This document shows positions 1 through 11,500 of a stretch of DNA of 64,000 nucleotides, piece by piece. Every line of letters begins with the position of its first letter. Position 1 is the stretch's first letter. The notes under the pieces were generated by a model. The model saw nothing but the letters and a program-made list of their open reading frames with translations, was not told where the DNA came from and made no database searches. A program made the position numbers and the translations under genes. This DNA is from Lactarius indigo (taxonomy: Eukaryota; Basidiomycota; Agaricomycetes; Russulales; Russulaceae): positions 3,534,001 through 3,598,000 of the forward strand of contig JAFKAC010000002.1 of assembly GCA_025766275.1 (NCBI GenBank), in the 5' to 3' direction.

Positions 1-792
1 GCTAGTTATGCACTCATGGCGTGCTGCAGGTTGTGAAGGACAAAACATCGAGTAGGCACACCTACTCTGACTACGCATCTAGATCATTGACAGAGTAACA
101 GCGATTGCCTGAGTACATACAATACAAGCCAAGCGTACTGGACTAGTACCGCCCTTAACAATTCCGTTCGCTCTTGGACTTGGACCTCGTAAGTTCTTCA
201 ACTCCAGTATCTATGACTACATGACAGATCCTGCACAAAGCTGTACCGAAATGGGGTTCTTCGCAACATCTGCACCACAAGGGCGACCGACGCTCTTGTC
301 GCGTCTGATCGATGTCACATATTACGAGGTTAGTCCCAGTGCTTCAGGCTGAAGATTTGCCGGAGGAACACAGTAGTTGAGCGTCGAGCATCTTTGTAGA
401 GAATATGCCAACAAATGTTCCCCTCAGCCTTCCCCCGTCCTTCATTGCCAAATGTCGACGCGGCAAACAAAGCCTATGGTGGATACTACCTCCGAGCGGA
501 GAGGCTGTTTACTGCAACTGGCCTCCGTGAGTTTTATTTGTCTTTCCCCCTTCTCCTTCGGGTCTGATCCTGGTGGTATACTTCAGGTGACCCATGGCGA
601 GATGCGACGGTATCCGCTGATGGTGTTTACGTCGAGAGCACACCAGAGCAACCAATTGTCGAGAGTGATGGATTTCATGGTTCAGATTTGGGGACTGCAA
701 GTGGTCTTGCAGACCCGACGGTTTTGAACGTGCAGACACAAGCATTGAGGTACATGAAGGGGTGGTTGACGGACTGGAAGGCACCAGCCTGA
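1..792 (+). CDS. Serine peptidase family S28 (lysosomal Pro-X carboxypeptidase-like), 3' part only
   Basis: Secreted or vacuolar-type serine peptidases of family S28 cleave after proline; this is the C-terminal part, cut by the left edge. Readable pieces in order are an RSWTW block near 155-190, a CTEMGFF block near 240-265 (the family usually has a CxEFGFFQ-like segment here), then ANKAYGGYYLRAERLF near 455-515, an intron at about 527-587, and DPWRDATVSADG with DGFHGSDL before a TGA at 790-792. The DPW Asp and the DGFH His fit the Asp and His of the S28 triad; the nucleophile Ser would lie outside the window. Exon borders between 190 and 450 are uncertain, and coding before about 150 was not established. 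The tail WLTDWKAPA is typical in length for the family. Identification rests on motif memory, not a search. Confidence 0.72.
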
Positions 793-2659
793 GGTACCAT
801 TACACCAAGCAAAGGAGTCAGAGTCGAACTTCGAAGCCTTGAAATACAGTGAAGGACGGTCATAGTTATTGCTATATCATAACTAAGACATACAGTCGAA
901 TATCCCAATGCGTCCCTGAGTGGGCAATAGAAGAGAAGGTAATGTTGAGTCAGACAAAGAGGTGAGGAAATCACGGTGACGATATATGGTGAGAGTGAAT
1001 GGTATTCGACACCCAATAGATGCCGGAGTGCAAAAATCTGCAGAGGCCCCTCCGGACCGGGACTAAATACCCGGTTTATAAACATGATTGCACCGTTGTG
1101 CGAGATACGTAGGTTGGGTTTGACGCGCAGGCGCATCTGATCCGGTATCGTTATTGGTGGCACGGGGTCGTGCGGAACGTGTCATCCGTGCCTCCGCCGC
1201 CCTCGGCCCACGCGAGCTCTTCGGGAGCAGGGGGAAGCGAGGAAGAACCTGGATGAGGAAGTTGTTCCGCGCTACAGCCCGAGTCGGGTGGCGGGCGCCG
1301 GAAGAAATGCATGAGTGACGGCTAGAGCTTTCCCTCGGGTGTGGGCGGACGGTACGAAGCGAAGGGGAGAGGAGGACGCGTACAGTTACCGTTTGTATCC
1401 ATTCGCCCTTTCGATCAGGTTGCCAGGTCGTTCTGGGTCCTACATCAAGAAATAAGAAAGGATCCGCGCAACGCGCAGTTCAGTACACCGTCTGCCCTTC
1501 TCTTCTCTAAGCGCAGTGTATTGAGAACTCACAGCACCGCAGCCACGACCTCCATCGGGTCATCCGTGACCAGGCCGTGTGCAATCATTCCTTGGCAGTC
1601 CACAGTCCACCTTTCCCAGGCCGAATCTTTACGTGCGGTGCTAATGATGTCAAACCATGACCCCATGACTCCTGGACCAGAAGTACGCGTGTGAAAGGAA
1701 ACGAATCGAGAAGAACGTGAGTAGGGTATAATATTCCGAGACACAGCTGATTGGTGGTTTCTCAAATTCTCAAACACGCGGAGGAGACGAGCGGAGCCCG
1801 AGGCGCCCGACTCTTGGGACCAGCCAGGCGAGGAACGGCCAAGGCACCAGCCGCGATTGCAGGTGCCCGCCGAACCTGGCACCGAGCTCATGCAGAGTCA
1901 ATGTGCAGACCCAGGGGTCATGGCACACGAGACGGCGGTTGGAAATTTTGAATGGACCAGGTGATGGCGCTGATACCGTCACAGTGCAGATTCCAAAACC
2001 AGCCAGCCGAAAGAATCCGAACGAGTCGAACCGAACTTTGATTTCGAAAATACTGTGTTCGGACTCCCCATGGTAAGATACGAGTTTCTTACCTATTTCT
2101 CCTCCCAATTAGCTATGCAGTGTCTTGTGCCATTTTAAAATACAAGCTTCACCACCGTGCCTACGGGTTGCTTCAGCTTGTTCTTAAAATATGCTCCAGA
2201 CTCCAGCTATTCTTGAATAAAAATCCTGTTGTATGGTAGCAAAACGAGAATTGGCCTTGAATTGGCTGCTACCTTCTCTGAAGTCCGCCATGGATTTCAT
2301 TGTTGTGCCCTTGGTTGTGCCTGGCAGAGCATAGAACAGAACACAATACATACACAGTAGTTCTCCCCGGGACTGCTGTCAATGACCAGCCGACCAGTTG
2401 CAAGTGCTTAGTTGGTCACAGGTACTGCCAGTATATCATCTATCTAACTTAGTAGAGGGGCGCATTTGGCTTCCATATCTGGGTTCTGCCACGCAATCCA
2501 AGCGCCTGCTGAATAACTTTGAACGTCAACACCCGCGGCCCTCTTCGCCCCCCTTCCTTCGCTTCCCACCCGTTCACACTTGTAACTGTAGTGTTATCTA
2601 CTCCTACACGATTTTTGGCCTGTGAATTTTGTTTTCTCTTTTTTTCCCCTGTCGCCGCT
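793..2659. other. Gene-free spacer between the S28 peptidase and the acyl-CoA-synthetase-like gene
   Basis: Short open frames occur on both strands, but none shows a recognisable domain, a convincing ATG context or a splice-consistent extension. The last few hundred bases (about 2500-2659) are pyrimidine-rich and are probably promoter and 5' leader of the next gene. No RNA gene or repeat was recognised. Confidence 0.55.
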
Positions 2660-4617
2660 ATGGCTTCGTTGGAATACCTCGAAACCGATGACCTCACCAT
2701 CCTCCTTGGCCTTATCACCGCGTCCATTTTTTTGTTGCATAGCCTATACAGACCTCAGTCACTGGTGCATCCAATCCTCTTGGGGAGACAGAGCGATGTT
2801 GCAAGGGTCAGAATGCCAGGGGAGAGTGCCGTCCACAGGAATTACACCACCGGACTGATGGGCAGGGTATGCGTCTTAGTTAACTGAATGCACGTTGCGT
2901 TCTCGCTCACGCCTCGTACAGTTCACGATAAGACCTGCTCGGGAAGTTATGACCCTCCTGGATTTTATCAAGCCCGAGTCAGATGCGCCTCGCTCGCTCT
3001 GGTCGACCAAGGTAACCCTTCTTGTCCCCCTCAGTTCTGTTGACAACCAGTCCTTACCGTTATCTCCGTCTAGATATCTAATACTCAACTCGTGGAGCGT
3101 ATTAAATCTCTTGGCACGGGGCTGTGCCATGCTGGTCTGACACGCGAGTCGAACGTGCTGTTACTCATGAACGACGGTATCGGTGAGCAATATAACGTTT
3201 GTCTACTCCGTCTGTTTATCGACTATCGTCCGCAGAATTTCTCATCACCGAGCTCGCCCTCGCTTCGCATTCTATCCCATCTTTGACTCTTGCGTCTCCT
3301 TCACTCCTCTCGCCAGTGCTGGAAGCGCACCCTCCGACAGCTGTCATCGTTGACGGCAGTTTCCTTCCACACGCTCTCGAGCTCATCTACGATCTGAACG
3401 AGTCCGTGCATCATTTCGTCGTTGTGGTTGGCGACGCAGACAAGACTATACTTTCACATGCGTCGGAGCGCCTCAAAATTGTACATTGGACCGACATAGA
3501 AGCACAGGGGAGAGAAGCGGTACCAGTTACTAGCTCCACCCCAGGTAGTCGTCACCCGCCTGTGCAGGTTCTATTGCATTGCACTCACCCTCTTTGGTTC
3601 AGGCCCGGATGATGTCTTCACGGTTTCTTTCTACCGTGACGCTGACAATCAGGTGCAGGCTGCACACTTGACCCACCAGAACATTACTGCTGGTGTCACT
3701 GCTATTCGCGCCCTCCTTCCTTCCAACGTGCCACTTTCCGCTCTGGACACTATCATCTCTGCACATTCCCTGAGTACAGCTTTCGGACGCACAATTGCTT
3801 ACACCGCCTTGTATGACGGAACCAGCTTTGCCACCTTGGGAAGCTCAAAAGTTTTTAAATTGTCCCCTGGTTCGATATTTGACAGCTTTTTTTGTACATC
3901 GTACTTACTTCGGACTTCGCAGAGAACTCGGAAGATTCAATCGCTGATGTGAAATCAACGCAATCGCTTGGACTCCCTCCAGTAACGGTCTATTTCCTGA
4001 AACCTACTCATGTGGAAGCTGTGGTCAACGCGATTGTATCGGGCGCGAAAAAATCCCTACTTTTCCCTCTCGCGTGGCGGCACAAAGTCTCTGGTATTAT
4101 CGAAGGCTACATCACCAAAGAAAGCCTCTGGGACAGGCTTGTCTTTGACGACGCCCGCGGCAGTGTCCTGGGAGAGGCCGCGCCGTCCACAAGAGCAGTT
4201 ATTGTCAGTGGTGGGCCAGTCCCCGCGAAGCTACTCACACCGGCACGTGTTGCGTTCTCTGTGCCGCTCGTCATCGCACACACGCACCCGCTTGTCTCGG
4301 GACCGGTTTTGGCATCCCACCCGCACGACTTACAGACGTTTGCCATCACATCAGACCAAGAACTGGCTCACGTCGGACCACCAACGGTCAACATAGAGGT
4401 GAAACTGGTGGGTGTGGATGATGGGGTGGTGGAAAAAGGCGGGGACCCAGAGGGCGTCCTCCAAGTGCGGGGACCGATTGTTGGTCGGGTGCTTACTCTC
4501 TCTGATAACGCGGAAGACGAGGTACCGACGAATGATGAAGCGTGGGTATCAACGGGGGATCAGGCACGTGTACAGACGAATGGGGTGTTCAAGGCGTGGA
4601 GTAGGGCCAAGGTCTGA
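2660..4617 (+). CDS. Acyl-CoA synthetase (AMP-binding)-like protein, probably catalytically altered
   Basis: Six exons give about 564 residues: 2660-2866, 2922-3011, 3074-3182, 3236-3544, 3603-3850, 3886-4617; all phases close. The protein opens with a short acidic stretch and a hydrophobic segment (ILLGLITASIFLLHSLY), so membrane anchoring at ER or peroxisome is plausible. The fold resembles long-chain fatty acyl-CoA ligases: an N-terminal AREVMTLLDF region, a central LTHQNIT block, and a C-terminal VSTGDQARV that matches the family's GD motif. However, the Ser/Thr/Gly-rich ATP-binding loop that should precede LTHQN is replaced by FYRDADNQVQAAH, and the usual YGxTE motif is not visible at the matching place (IAHTHPLVSGP). 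Length is shorter than the usual 650-700 residues. Family membership is fairly secure; loss of activity is inference. The last intron, 3851-3885, is only 35 bases. Confidence 0.75.
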
Positions 4618-4853
4618 ATAATAGAACTTAGTGGGGTGTTTCTGTTTCCGTGGCGTGCCGTGTGAACGATGACAACATAAGAATAGTGGCTGTGCTATGT
4701 CGAGATAAGGTTTGGCAATCAACAAACCCACCATGACCTCACACGTGACACGACGCGTCCAGTACCACTGACGGAGTATAAAGTTGCCCGGCATCCTTCA
4801 CCCCAACGCCCTTTCCATCTTTACCCGCCACCAACAGCAATCGTTTTATCCCG

Positions 4854-5923
4854 ATGTCTTCTCCTCTTCCGTCCCCTCTTGCTTCTCCTGCCCCTGAGGC
4901 TAAGCCTGTTCAGAAAAAGTCTTCGACTCGTTCCAAACTGTCCCGTAGTGTCAAGTCCACTCCGAAGAAGTCCTCTACCACGAAGAAGCCTGCCACGGCT
5001 AAGAAGCCCTCGACCAAGAAGTCTACTTCCAAGTCGGCTGTCGAGCATCCTTCATGGAAGGATATTATCAAGGTACGCTAGGACCGATGAACCTCACCTA
5101 CCATTCCGTCAAATTGTGTTACAGGAAGCGATCGTTCAACATCCCGAGGATGCCCGCTCTGGTGTGTCGCGCAGTACGATCAAGAAGGTAGGTCTTGGCA
5201 ACTTCCTACATCAACCATTCTTGTTGATGTACGGATCCAGTATGCCGAGGAGAAATACAAGCTCGATATGACGTCGGCCTCGAATCTTCATCAACTCAAT
5301 TTGGCGCTTACCCGCGGTGCTGAGAAAGAGACCTTTGTCTTCCCTAAGGGCCCGTCAGGCAAGGTCAAGCTTGCTCCTAAGCGACCAAGAGCCTCTGCCG
5401 ATACCAAGGAGGTATGCCGTCATTGTACATTCCTCAGCATCGGTTATCACTCAATTCGATGTAGAACACTCAGCCCCCCAAGAAGAGCACAACAACGAAG
5501 AAAGCGGCGGAGAAGACAAAGGCCTGCTCCTGCAAAGAAAGCACCTACTAGCAGGACCAAGACCTCTACGGAAAAGGCCACCACCACCAAGAAACCCTCT
5601 TCTTCCACAAAGAAGGCTTCTACGACTACCAAGAAGGCTGCCACTGTGAAGAAGCCGTCTAGCAAGAAGACAACCTAGTACTAAGAACGACACTAAGAAG
5701 GCGAGTTTTCTTGGTTGCTTGTGAGATTGATGCTTATCCACCGTAAAGGTTGCAGCGAAGGCCGCGGCAGTTAAGGCAAAGACCAAGTCTGCCAGTAAGA
5801 CAACTAAGACAGCGTCGGCAAAAGCCAAGCCTAGATCTAAGAGCTTCGGGCAAGCCAGCCTCCAGGAAGGTACGCATTTCTTTCTGTCTTGGATCAATCT
5901 GTTAGCTGATGAAGGAGTACTAG
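4854..5923 (+). CDS. Linker histone H1, with frame slips in the lysine-rich tail
   Basis: Linker histone binding nucleosomal linker DNA. Exons 4854-5072, 5125-5187 and 5241-5411 join in phase and give a Ser/Lys/Pro-rich N-terminal arm, then a globular H15 domain (HPSWKDIIK, EAIVQHPEDARSGVSRSTIKK, YAEEKYKLDMTSASNLHQLN, with a basic end near KVKLAPKRPRA). From 5474 the tail continues as Lys/Ala/Thr/Ser repeats, but the lysine-rich reading passes through all three frames, changing near 5521-5526, 5673-5677 and 5843-5846. Each change fits one extra base in a short CC or TT run. A final splice, about 5870-5905, leads to a short basic end with TAG at 5921-5923. Without the shifts the tail would stop about 25 codons after 5474. 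Either a damaged gene or base-call errors; the identity as H1 is clear. Confidence 0.82.
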
Positions 5924-6156
5924 TCGGTTACGGCATAGACCACGGCTTTCTTGTCTGGGTTGCCATTTTTCATATCTTTTATTTCCGTGTATCAGGTTTC
6001 CAGTGCTGTATGCTATAAGATTAGTAGTGAATCTCGTCTTAGTTCCATCTCCGTATCACACCATTGAATGCGCTGGTGGCTTTTGTAATTTATTGGGAAC
6101 TCGGTTGAAATGGTTCATAGGTATGAATGGGCCCCATGGAGAATTGTTGGTATTGG

Positions 6157-7699
6157 TTACATGGGTGCGATGCCAAAAAGTGCTCGTAAGCGTTCAAATG
6201 CCACGAAGCAAAGCACCGTGTGTGCACCCAACTAAGTTTGAGCGTTAGCAGGTTCAAACCCTCAAGAGCAAGCGGTTAAAATGTACCCTTGCCCAGCACA
6301 TGCTGAACCCCTTGTAGAACGCCATTGGTCCTTCGTGCCTCAACATTGTCCGCACACAATCCAATACGCTCCCAAATTTGCGTTCCTTGTCGTTCATCAC
6401 CCGTACTTTGACAACATCTACGCGTGCACGTTGAGCCCCAATTACACAACGGAAAAAAAACAGAGAGTAGCGGGGCGACAAACGAACCGACGGGATTTGA
6501 CGTGACAGAGCAGATAAACCCTGCAAACATGCTCGCCGTGAAATGCAACGCGAGACCTTCCTGCATCACACCGCGCCGCTTGAGGCTCTGCTTGAGTTGA
6601 TCGTACGCGCAGATCTGGGACACGGAAAGCACGACGCCACGGAGCGTCGTCGCGTCCGTCCCACGATACAACGCGCGCAAACCACCTTCACGCCAGATGC
6701 TCGCAAACGCGTGTCGCGTAGAACGGTAAGGCGAACCGGTAGGGTAGTGCGCCTGCATGCGGACTGTTGCCGTCGTCGGCGTGACGCCGTGTGATTCAGT
6801 CCGGCGTAAAAGAGGTTTTGTGGACGCAGCAGAGACAGACCTTTGACGAGATCTGTCGGGTTCGCGACGGCACTTGTGGGGCGTGAGTTGATTTTGTCGG
6901 GGTATCACTAGGTCTAGGAGCTGCTAGAGGCACGTACGAGCCGAGTGTCGCGGCCACCGACGCGGCGAGCACCTTGAGCGTGAGTCCATCAGTTGCCAAC
7001 GTGCCTGGCGCAAGCCCGTGGATTCTACAAAGGTACGCGACGACGACGGCGTCAGAGACCATTTGCGCGGGGAGCGTTGATGGTGCTCACGAGCTCTTGA
7101 AGTACTCGTATGTGCCCATGCGAATGCCAGAGTACGTTAACTCGCGGAGCATGCTCGCCGTCAGGCCGTTCATGAGACTTATGGCGCCTTCGTTGCGCGC
7201 CATCTGCAGACCTACCGACCAGAACGCGCTGGCCTTTGCACCGGGAGCTGCCAGCATCCGTCAACTTCTCTCTTCACGAAATAAGGGCCCGGCGTCAGAT
7301 AGACGCCGACTCGGAGAGCTCGAACCTTGTGTCCTTAACTGCTGCCTGACCTGACTGGGGCGCGCCCGTGGAATGAACTGAGTCGACCGTCGAGACCGCT
7401 ACAAACGATTACCTGCATACCTTTACGCTATAACAAAAAAAAAAAGGGTTTAGGCAAGCCAACAAATTCAATGCTGTAGACCTACATGTCTAGGGGATTC
7501 GTGACGGCCGAGGCCCACATGTCTGCACAGTTGGAGGAAAATTAACCCTACATGTACCTAGCCCGTCTGCCGACGTACTTCCAAGCGCTGCGGCGGTGAA
7601 GATGAGTGCATTCTGCGTGAAAGGACTGTAGCCGACTTCTGTTGACTCGAGCCCAATGCCGGTTGAAGCTTCGACCGATGTATCTTTTTTTCTAGTCAT
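6157..7699 (-). CDS. Mitochondrial carrier family (SLC25) transporter
   Basis: Inner-membrane metabolite carrier built of three repeats of two membrane helices. Reading from ATG at 7697-7699 (MTRKK), exons give repeat 1 ending TNPLDIQVRQQLRTQ, then SAFWSVGLQMARNEG and GLTASMLRELTYSGIRMGTY, repeat 2 with ANPTDLVKVRMQ and REGGLRALYRGTDATTLRG, and repeat 3 with NPVDVVKVRVMND, FYKGFSMCWARLG and a final FERLRALFGIAP before TAA at 6157-6159. The PxDxxK signatures of repeats 2 and 3 are intact; that of repeat 1 looks one residue short with the splice chosen. The spacing fits the dicarboxylate/oxoglutarate/UCP branch, but the substrate cannot be read. At least six introns are needed. The gene diverges from the nitrilase gene, and the retrotransposon now sits between them. 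Confidence 0.82.
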
Positions 7700-8232
7700 A
7701 ACTCCTAGGAGATGCGAGAACGTAGGCCAGACAAGCAAAAGCCCAACTAAAGGCCGATGGGTATCCGAGAGTCGTGCACAAGGCTACCACGCCGCGGATC
7801 AGGTTCTGCCAGCGGCCCGGTTCCGGAGTACGTCCCTGGGACCCGCCAAGTTAGCTGCATGCAAGGGGCATGCATAAATTTCAGATTTCACCTTACACCT
7901 GGGCTCCAGCCCAGCTACAGTGCATCAGACGGGGCTGAAACCTATTCTGCTGTCTGTCTGACATTATTTTAAGTAGTTACTATTGTAGTGACCTTGAGGT
8001 AAAACACCTTCCAAAAAAACTGGCACAACAATAACATCCAACATTGGATTGATATGGCAAGTAAGGTCATGGTCTGGGCAGTCTGAAAGTGAGACTGCAA
8101 CATGAGGTCACATTAAGAGAAGTGGCCAGATATAAGCTCTGCCAGCTGGTACCAACTGCTCTTTCTCTACACTTCAGGCTGAGTATTTCATGTCTATCTC
8201 CTTTCACATCCCATTCACCTTTGTGAGCCATG
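7700..8232. promoter_or_regulatory. Promoter side of the carrier gene, left flank of the retrotransposon
   Basis: With 13941-14160 this made up the original divergent spacer of roughly 750 bp between the carrier (-) and nitrilase (+) genes. No protein or RNA gene was recognised. The last five bases, 8228-8232 (ccatg), are one copy of the retrotransposon target-site duplication. Confidence 0.6.
8228..8232. repeat. Target-site duplication, left copy (ccatg)
   Basis: Five bases directly outside the 3' LTR, identical to 13936-13940. A 5-bp duplication is usual for Ty3-type integrases. Confidence 0.9.
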
Positions 8233-8523
8233 TGGAAGCCCGCTGAGTAGGGCGGACGACACTTAAGCTCAAACAGGGGCAGAACAGGAACCAAGCGTGG
8301 TTATTCAGACACAGGAAAGATCTCGTGATACGCGTATAAGAGAAAAGTAAAAGGGAGGAGAAGAAAGGGAAGATAAAAGATAATCTCTAGGGCGGCTTTA
8401 GCAGGGGTTTATATACGGCCATGGTTGTATTCCAGAGTCGTTGTCAGTTGTTTGTCGGCGTGAGCAGGTGATTGTCGACGTGAGCAGGTGATTGTCGGTA
8501 CATGAGTAAGCGGTAGGCTTGCA
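8233..8523 (-). repeat. 3' LTR of the retrotransposon
   Basis: 291 bp, no difference seen by eye from 13645-13935. In element orientation it starts TGCAAGCC and ends GGCTTCCA. It holds a TATA-like element (plus-strand tttatata at 8408-8415, reading TATATAAA on the element strand) and two adjacent 20-bp direct repeats containing gtgagcaggtgattgtcg at 8460-8498. The TATA sits about 108 bp from the LTR start. Confidence 0.95.
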
Positions 8524-8532
8524 CCCCTCCCC
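8524..8532 (-). other. Polypurine tract of the retrotransposon
   Basis: On the element strand GGGGAGGGG lies immediately upstream of the 3' LTR, the normal place for plus-strand DNA priming in LTR elements. Confidence 0.7.
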
Positions 8533-8588
8533 GGTATGGTTAAAGAAAAGTTTAGAAAGAAAAAGGGTGAAGGAAGGGTGTAAGGTAA

Positions 8589-11500
8589 TCATGCACGCAA
8601 AGGGGGGATCGTAATGGTGAGTTTTGGGGTGGTGTTGTTTGACGTTTCATTGGTCTGGTGGTCTTTCTTCCGGGCTTGCCAGACGTCCAACGCCTCGCAG
8701 TCTTCAAGTTCTCTGGACGGCAACCATTTATCTCCTTCGGGACCTTCGCCACGCCAGCGGACGAGGTATTGTGTTCCTTTCCCGCGGCGCCGTTCGTCAA
8801 CGATTTTGTCCACCCAAAATTCTGGTTCACCATCTAGTATCACTGGTTCTGGTGGGTTGAGCGCACGTTGGGGGAAAAGTTTGTCGTCGTTTTCGTTGAA
8901 TGGTAGAATCTCCGACGTGTGGAAGACAGGAAAAGTGTGTGGGTTCTCAGGCATGTCTAGCGTGACTGTGGAGTGCGCCTCATCAGTGGAGAGTACGCGG
9001 TACGGGCCATCGAAGCGAGGCATGAACTTAGCTGTTCTCGGCCCTTCGCCCTTTTTGTATTCTCGGCGCCTGTGTGCTGTTGACAGTATGACCCGGTCTC
9101 CCGTATGAAAAGGAAAAATGAGTCGCCGATTCTTGTTGGCTTGGTGGGCTTGTGTGACTTTCGCAGCTAGGAGGTTGTCTTGGGCTTCGAGTTCAAGGCC
9201 TTGCATTCTTTCCACGATGTCACGCGCCTTCGCGTCGTCTTCCGTGTCGTCCGGTTGTGGGAGTATTGGTGGCAACAACCGTGGCGATTTTCCAAACCGG
9301 AGTTGGAATGCCGTGTATCCCGTAGACGCGTTTACCGTGTTCATAATGTCGAACCGTATCTTTGGTAGTAGTTGTGCCCATCCCCGTTGATCACGTTCAA
9401 CCGCCAATCGTATGCACTGGATGACAGTTTTGTTGGTTCGTTCACTAGCTCCGTCTGTTTGCGGGTGATACGCCGTGGACATCTTTAGCTGTATTCTGGT
9501 TAGTTTGTGTAGTGCCCGCCAGAAGCGTGATAGGAACAGTTTATCTCGGTCAGAGACAATATCCAGTGGCAGGCCGTTCTCACAGTACCAGTGCGTGAAG
9601 AATAGCTCTGCTAGTTTCTCGGCTGTTAGCGTTGTTGATGTCGGGATGATTCATATGTCGGAACCCAGCCGGTCTGTAAACGTTACTATGCAATCATAAG
9701 CTTTGTCGGGGGGGAGCAGGCCAATGAAGTCGATGGCGACTGAGTCGCATCGTCGGTCTGGGATGGGTAGGGGGTGGAGAGGCCCAATAGGTTTTGTTGT
9801 GATTGATTTGTTGCGTTGGCAATCTGCACAGGCGGGTATGTATGCTTGTTCTAGTTCCTTGCGCATCCGTGGCCAGTAGTAAGAAGTACGCAGCGCGTCA
9901 TATGTTTTTGTGGCACCAAAGTGTCCGAGCTTATCGTGGGCGAGGCGGAAGAGAGTCTCGCGTACGTTTCCACTGGGGGGAATTACAAGTCGGTCATCAA
10001 TGAACCAGAAACCGTCTTTATGTTGCACGTTGCTCATGCCTGCGGCGGCGCTAGCGAGTTTTTCTATAAAAGGGTCTGTGGCATAGCCTTTCCGTATTTC
10101 ATCTAAGATGGCATCTTCAAGTTCGAAGCGGGAACGAATCGTCTTATGGTGTGTCTTTGAAAGTATAGCTGCGATTGTGGTTGTGGTGGGGTCCGGTAAA
10201 CGTGACAGGGCATCAGCGACGCTATTTTGGTCCCCTGGTAGGTAGTGTATTGTGGCGTCAAATTGGGAGAGGAATTCCATCCAACGGGCTTGTCGCCTTG
10301 AGAGGTCACGTTGTGTGCCAAAGTGTTCGAGTGTTTTGTGGTCTGTCCAGACTTCAAAAGTGAAACCGAGAAGGTCCGTGCGCCATTTGCCCAGGGCTCG
10401 CACTATGGCCAGTAGTTCTTTTTCATGCACGGGGTAGTTTAACTCCGCACCTTTGAAGGCTCGTGAGTCGTAAGCCACTGGACGCGCTGTTTCATAGGTC
10501 GGTCCGAATGTGAGGACAGCGCCTGACCCAATGTCACTAGCATCTGTTGTGACAAAAATTTTGTGTTGCGGCATGAGCGAGGGGTCAATAGTTGTGAGGC
10601 ATTCAGTAGAAGTGACCATTGCTTTAATGGCTTCGAAAGCGTTTTGATATCGTGATGTCCATTCGGGGAAGATTTTATCGCATTCCTTCGTGGTCAGCTC
10701 GTCAAGGATGCGTGTGTGGTCAGCAAGTTTGGGGAGAAACGGGGCCAGGTACCGCACCAGGCCCAAGAATCCCCGTGCTTGTTTCGCAGTGGTTGGTCTA
10801 GGCCAGTTTATCACCCGGTCTGCTTTTCCTTCGTCCGCTTCGATCCCTTTTGCAGTGATGCGGTGACCGAGAAAGCGGATTTCTGTGGCGAAGAGTTTTG
10901 TTTTCTTTGGGTTGCAGTACAGTTTGTTGTCTGCGAGTGCCTGTAGGACAGTGGCCACGTTTTGCGTATGTTCGTCAACAGTTGTTGACCAGATTGCGAT
11001 GTCATCAATGTATACGTGACAGATGCGTCCGATCCACGGGCATAGAGCCTCTGTGACTCGGCGTTGCTGTATTGCAGGCGCGTTCTTTATCCCCATGGGC
11101 ATGACCACCCATTCGTAGAGTCCCCATGGCGTATTGACAGCCGTGAGTTCGACATCATCAGGATGCATACGGGTTTGGAAGAAACTGTTTGTCATGTCGA
11201 TCGACCCGAATACTTTCCCCATGGCAACGTCGGCGAGGATTTTGTTTATTCGTGGTATGGGGAAGCTATCTGTGATCGTGTTGCTGTTTAGTTGTCTGTA
11301 GTCGTTTATTCATCTGGGTAGTACTGTCGGGTCTGCTTTAGGTATAATAAAGGCAGCGCTACCGGCAGGCGCGGAGGACAGCCGGATGCGGCCAGCATCC
11401 AGATGCTGTTGAAGGAGCGTGTGCCAGGCTTCTTTCCATTTTCGTGGGCATGGGTAGTTCCTTGTCCTTATTGATTTGCTGGGATCCTTTAACCTGATGC

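Noticed and set aside
3845..3960. Apparent frame change in the acyl-CoA-synthetase-like gene
   Set aside because: A 35-base GT-AG intron (3851-3885) restores the frame and gives SSKLF, so no frameshift is needed.
6240..6290. ggttcaaaccc, resembling a tRNA T-arm
   Set aside because: No matching acceptor stem, anticodon arm or D-arm at the right distance; it lies in the last intron of the carrier gene.
8614..9108. Plus-strand open frames inside the retrotransposon
   Set aside because: Complements of the chromodomain and integrase coding sequence; low-complexity shadows.
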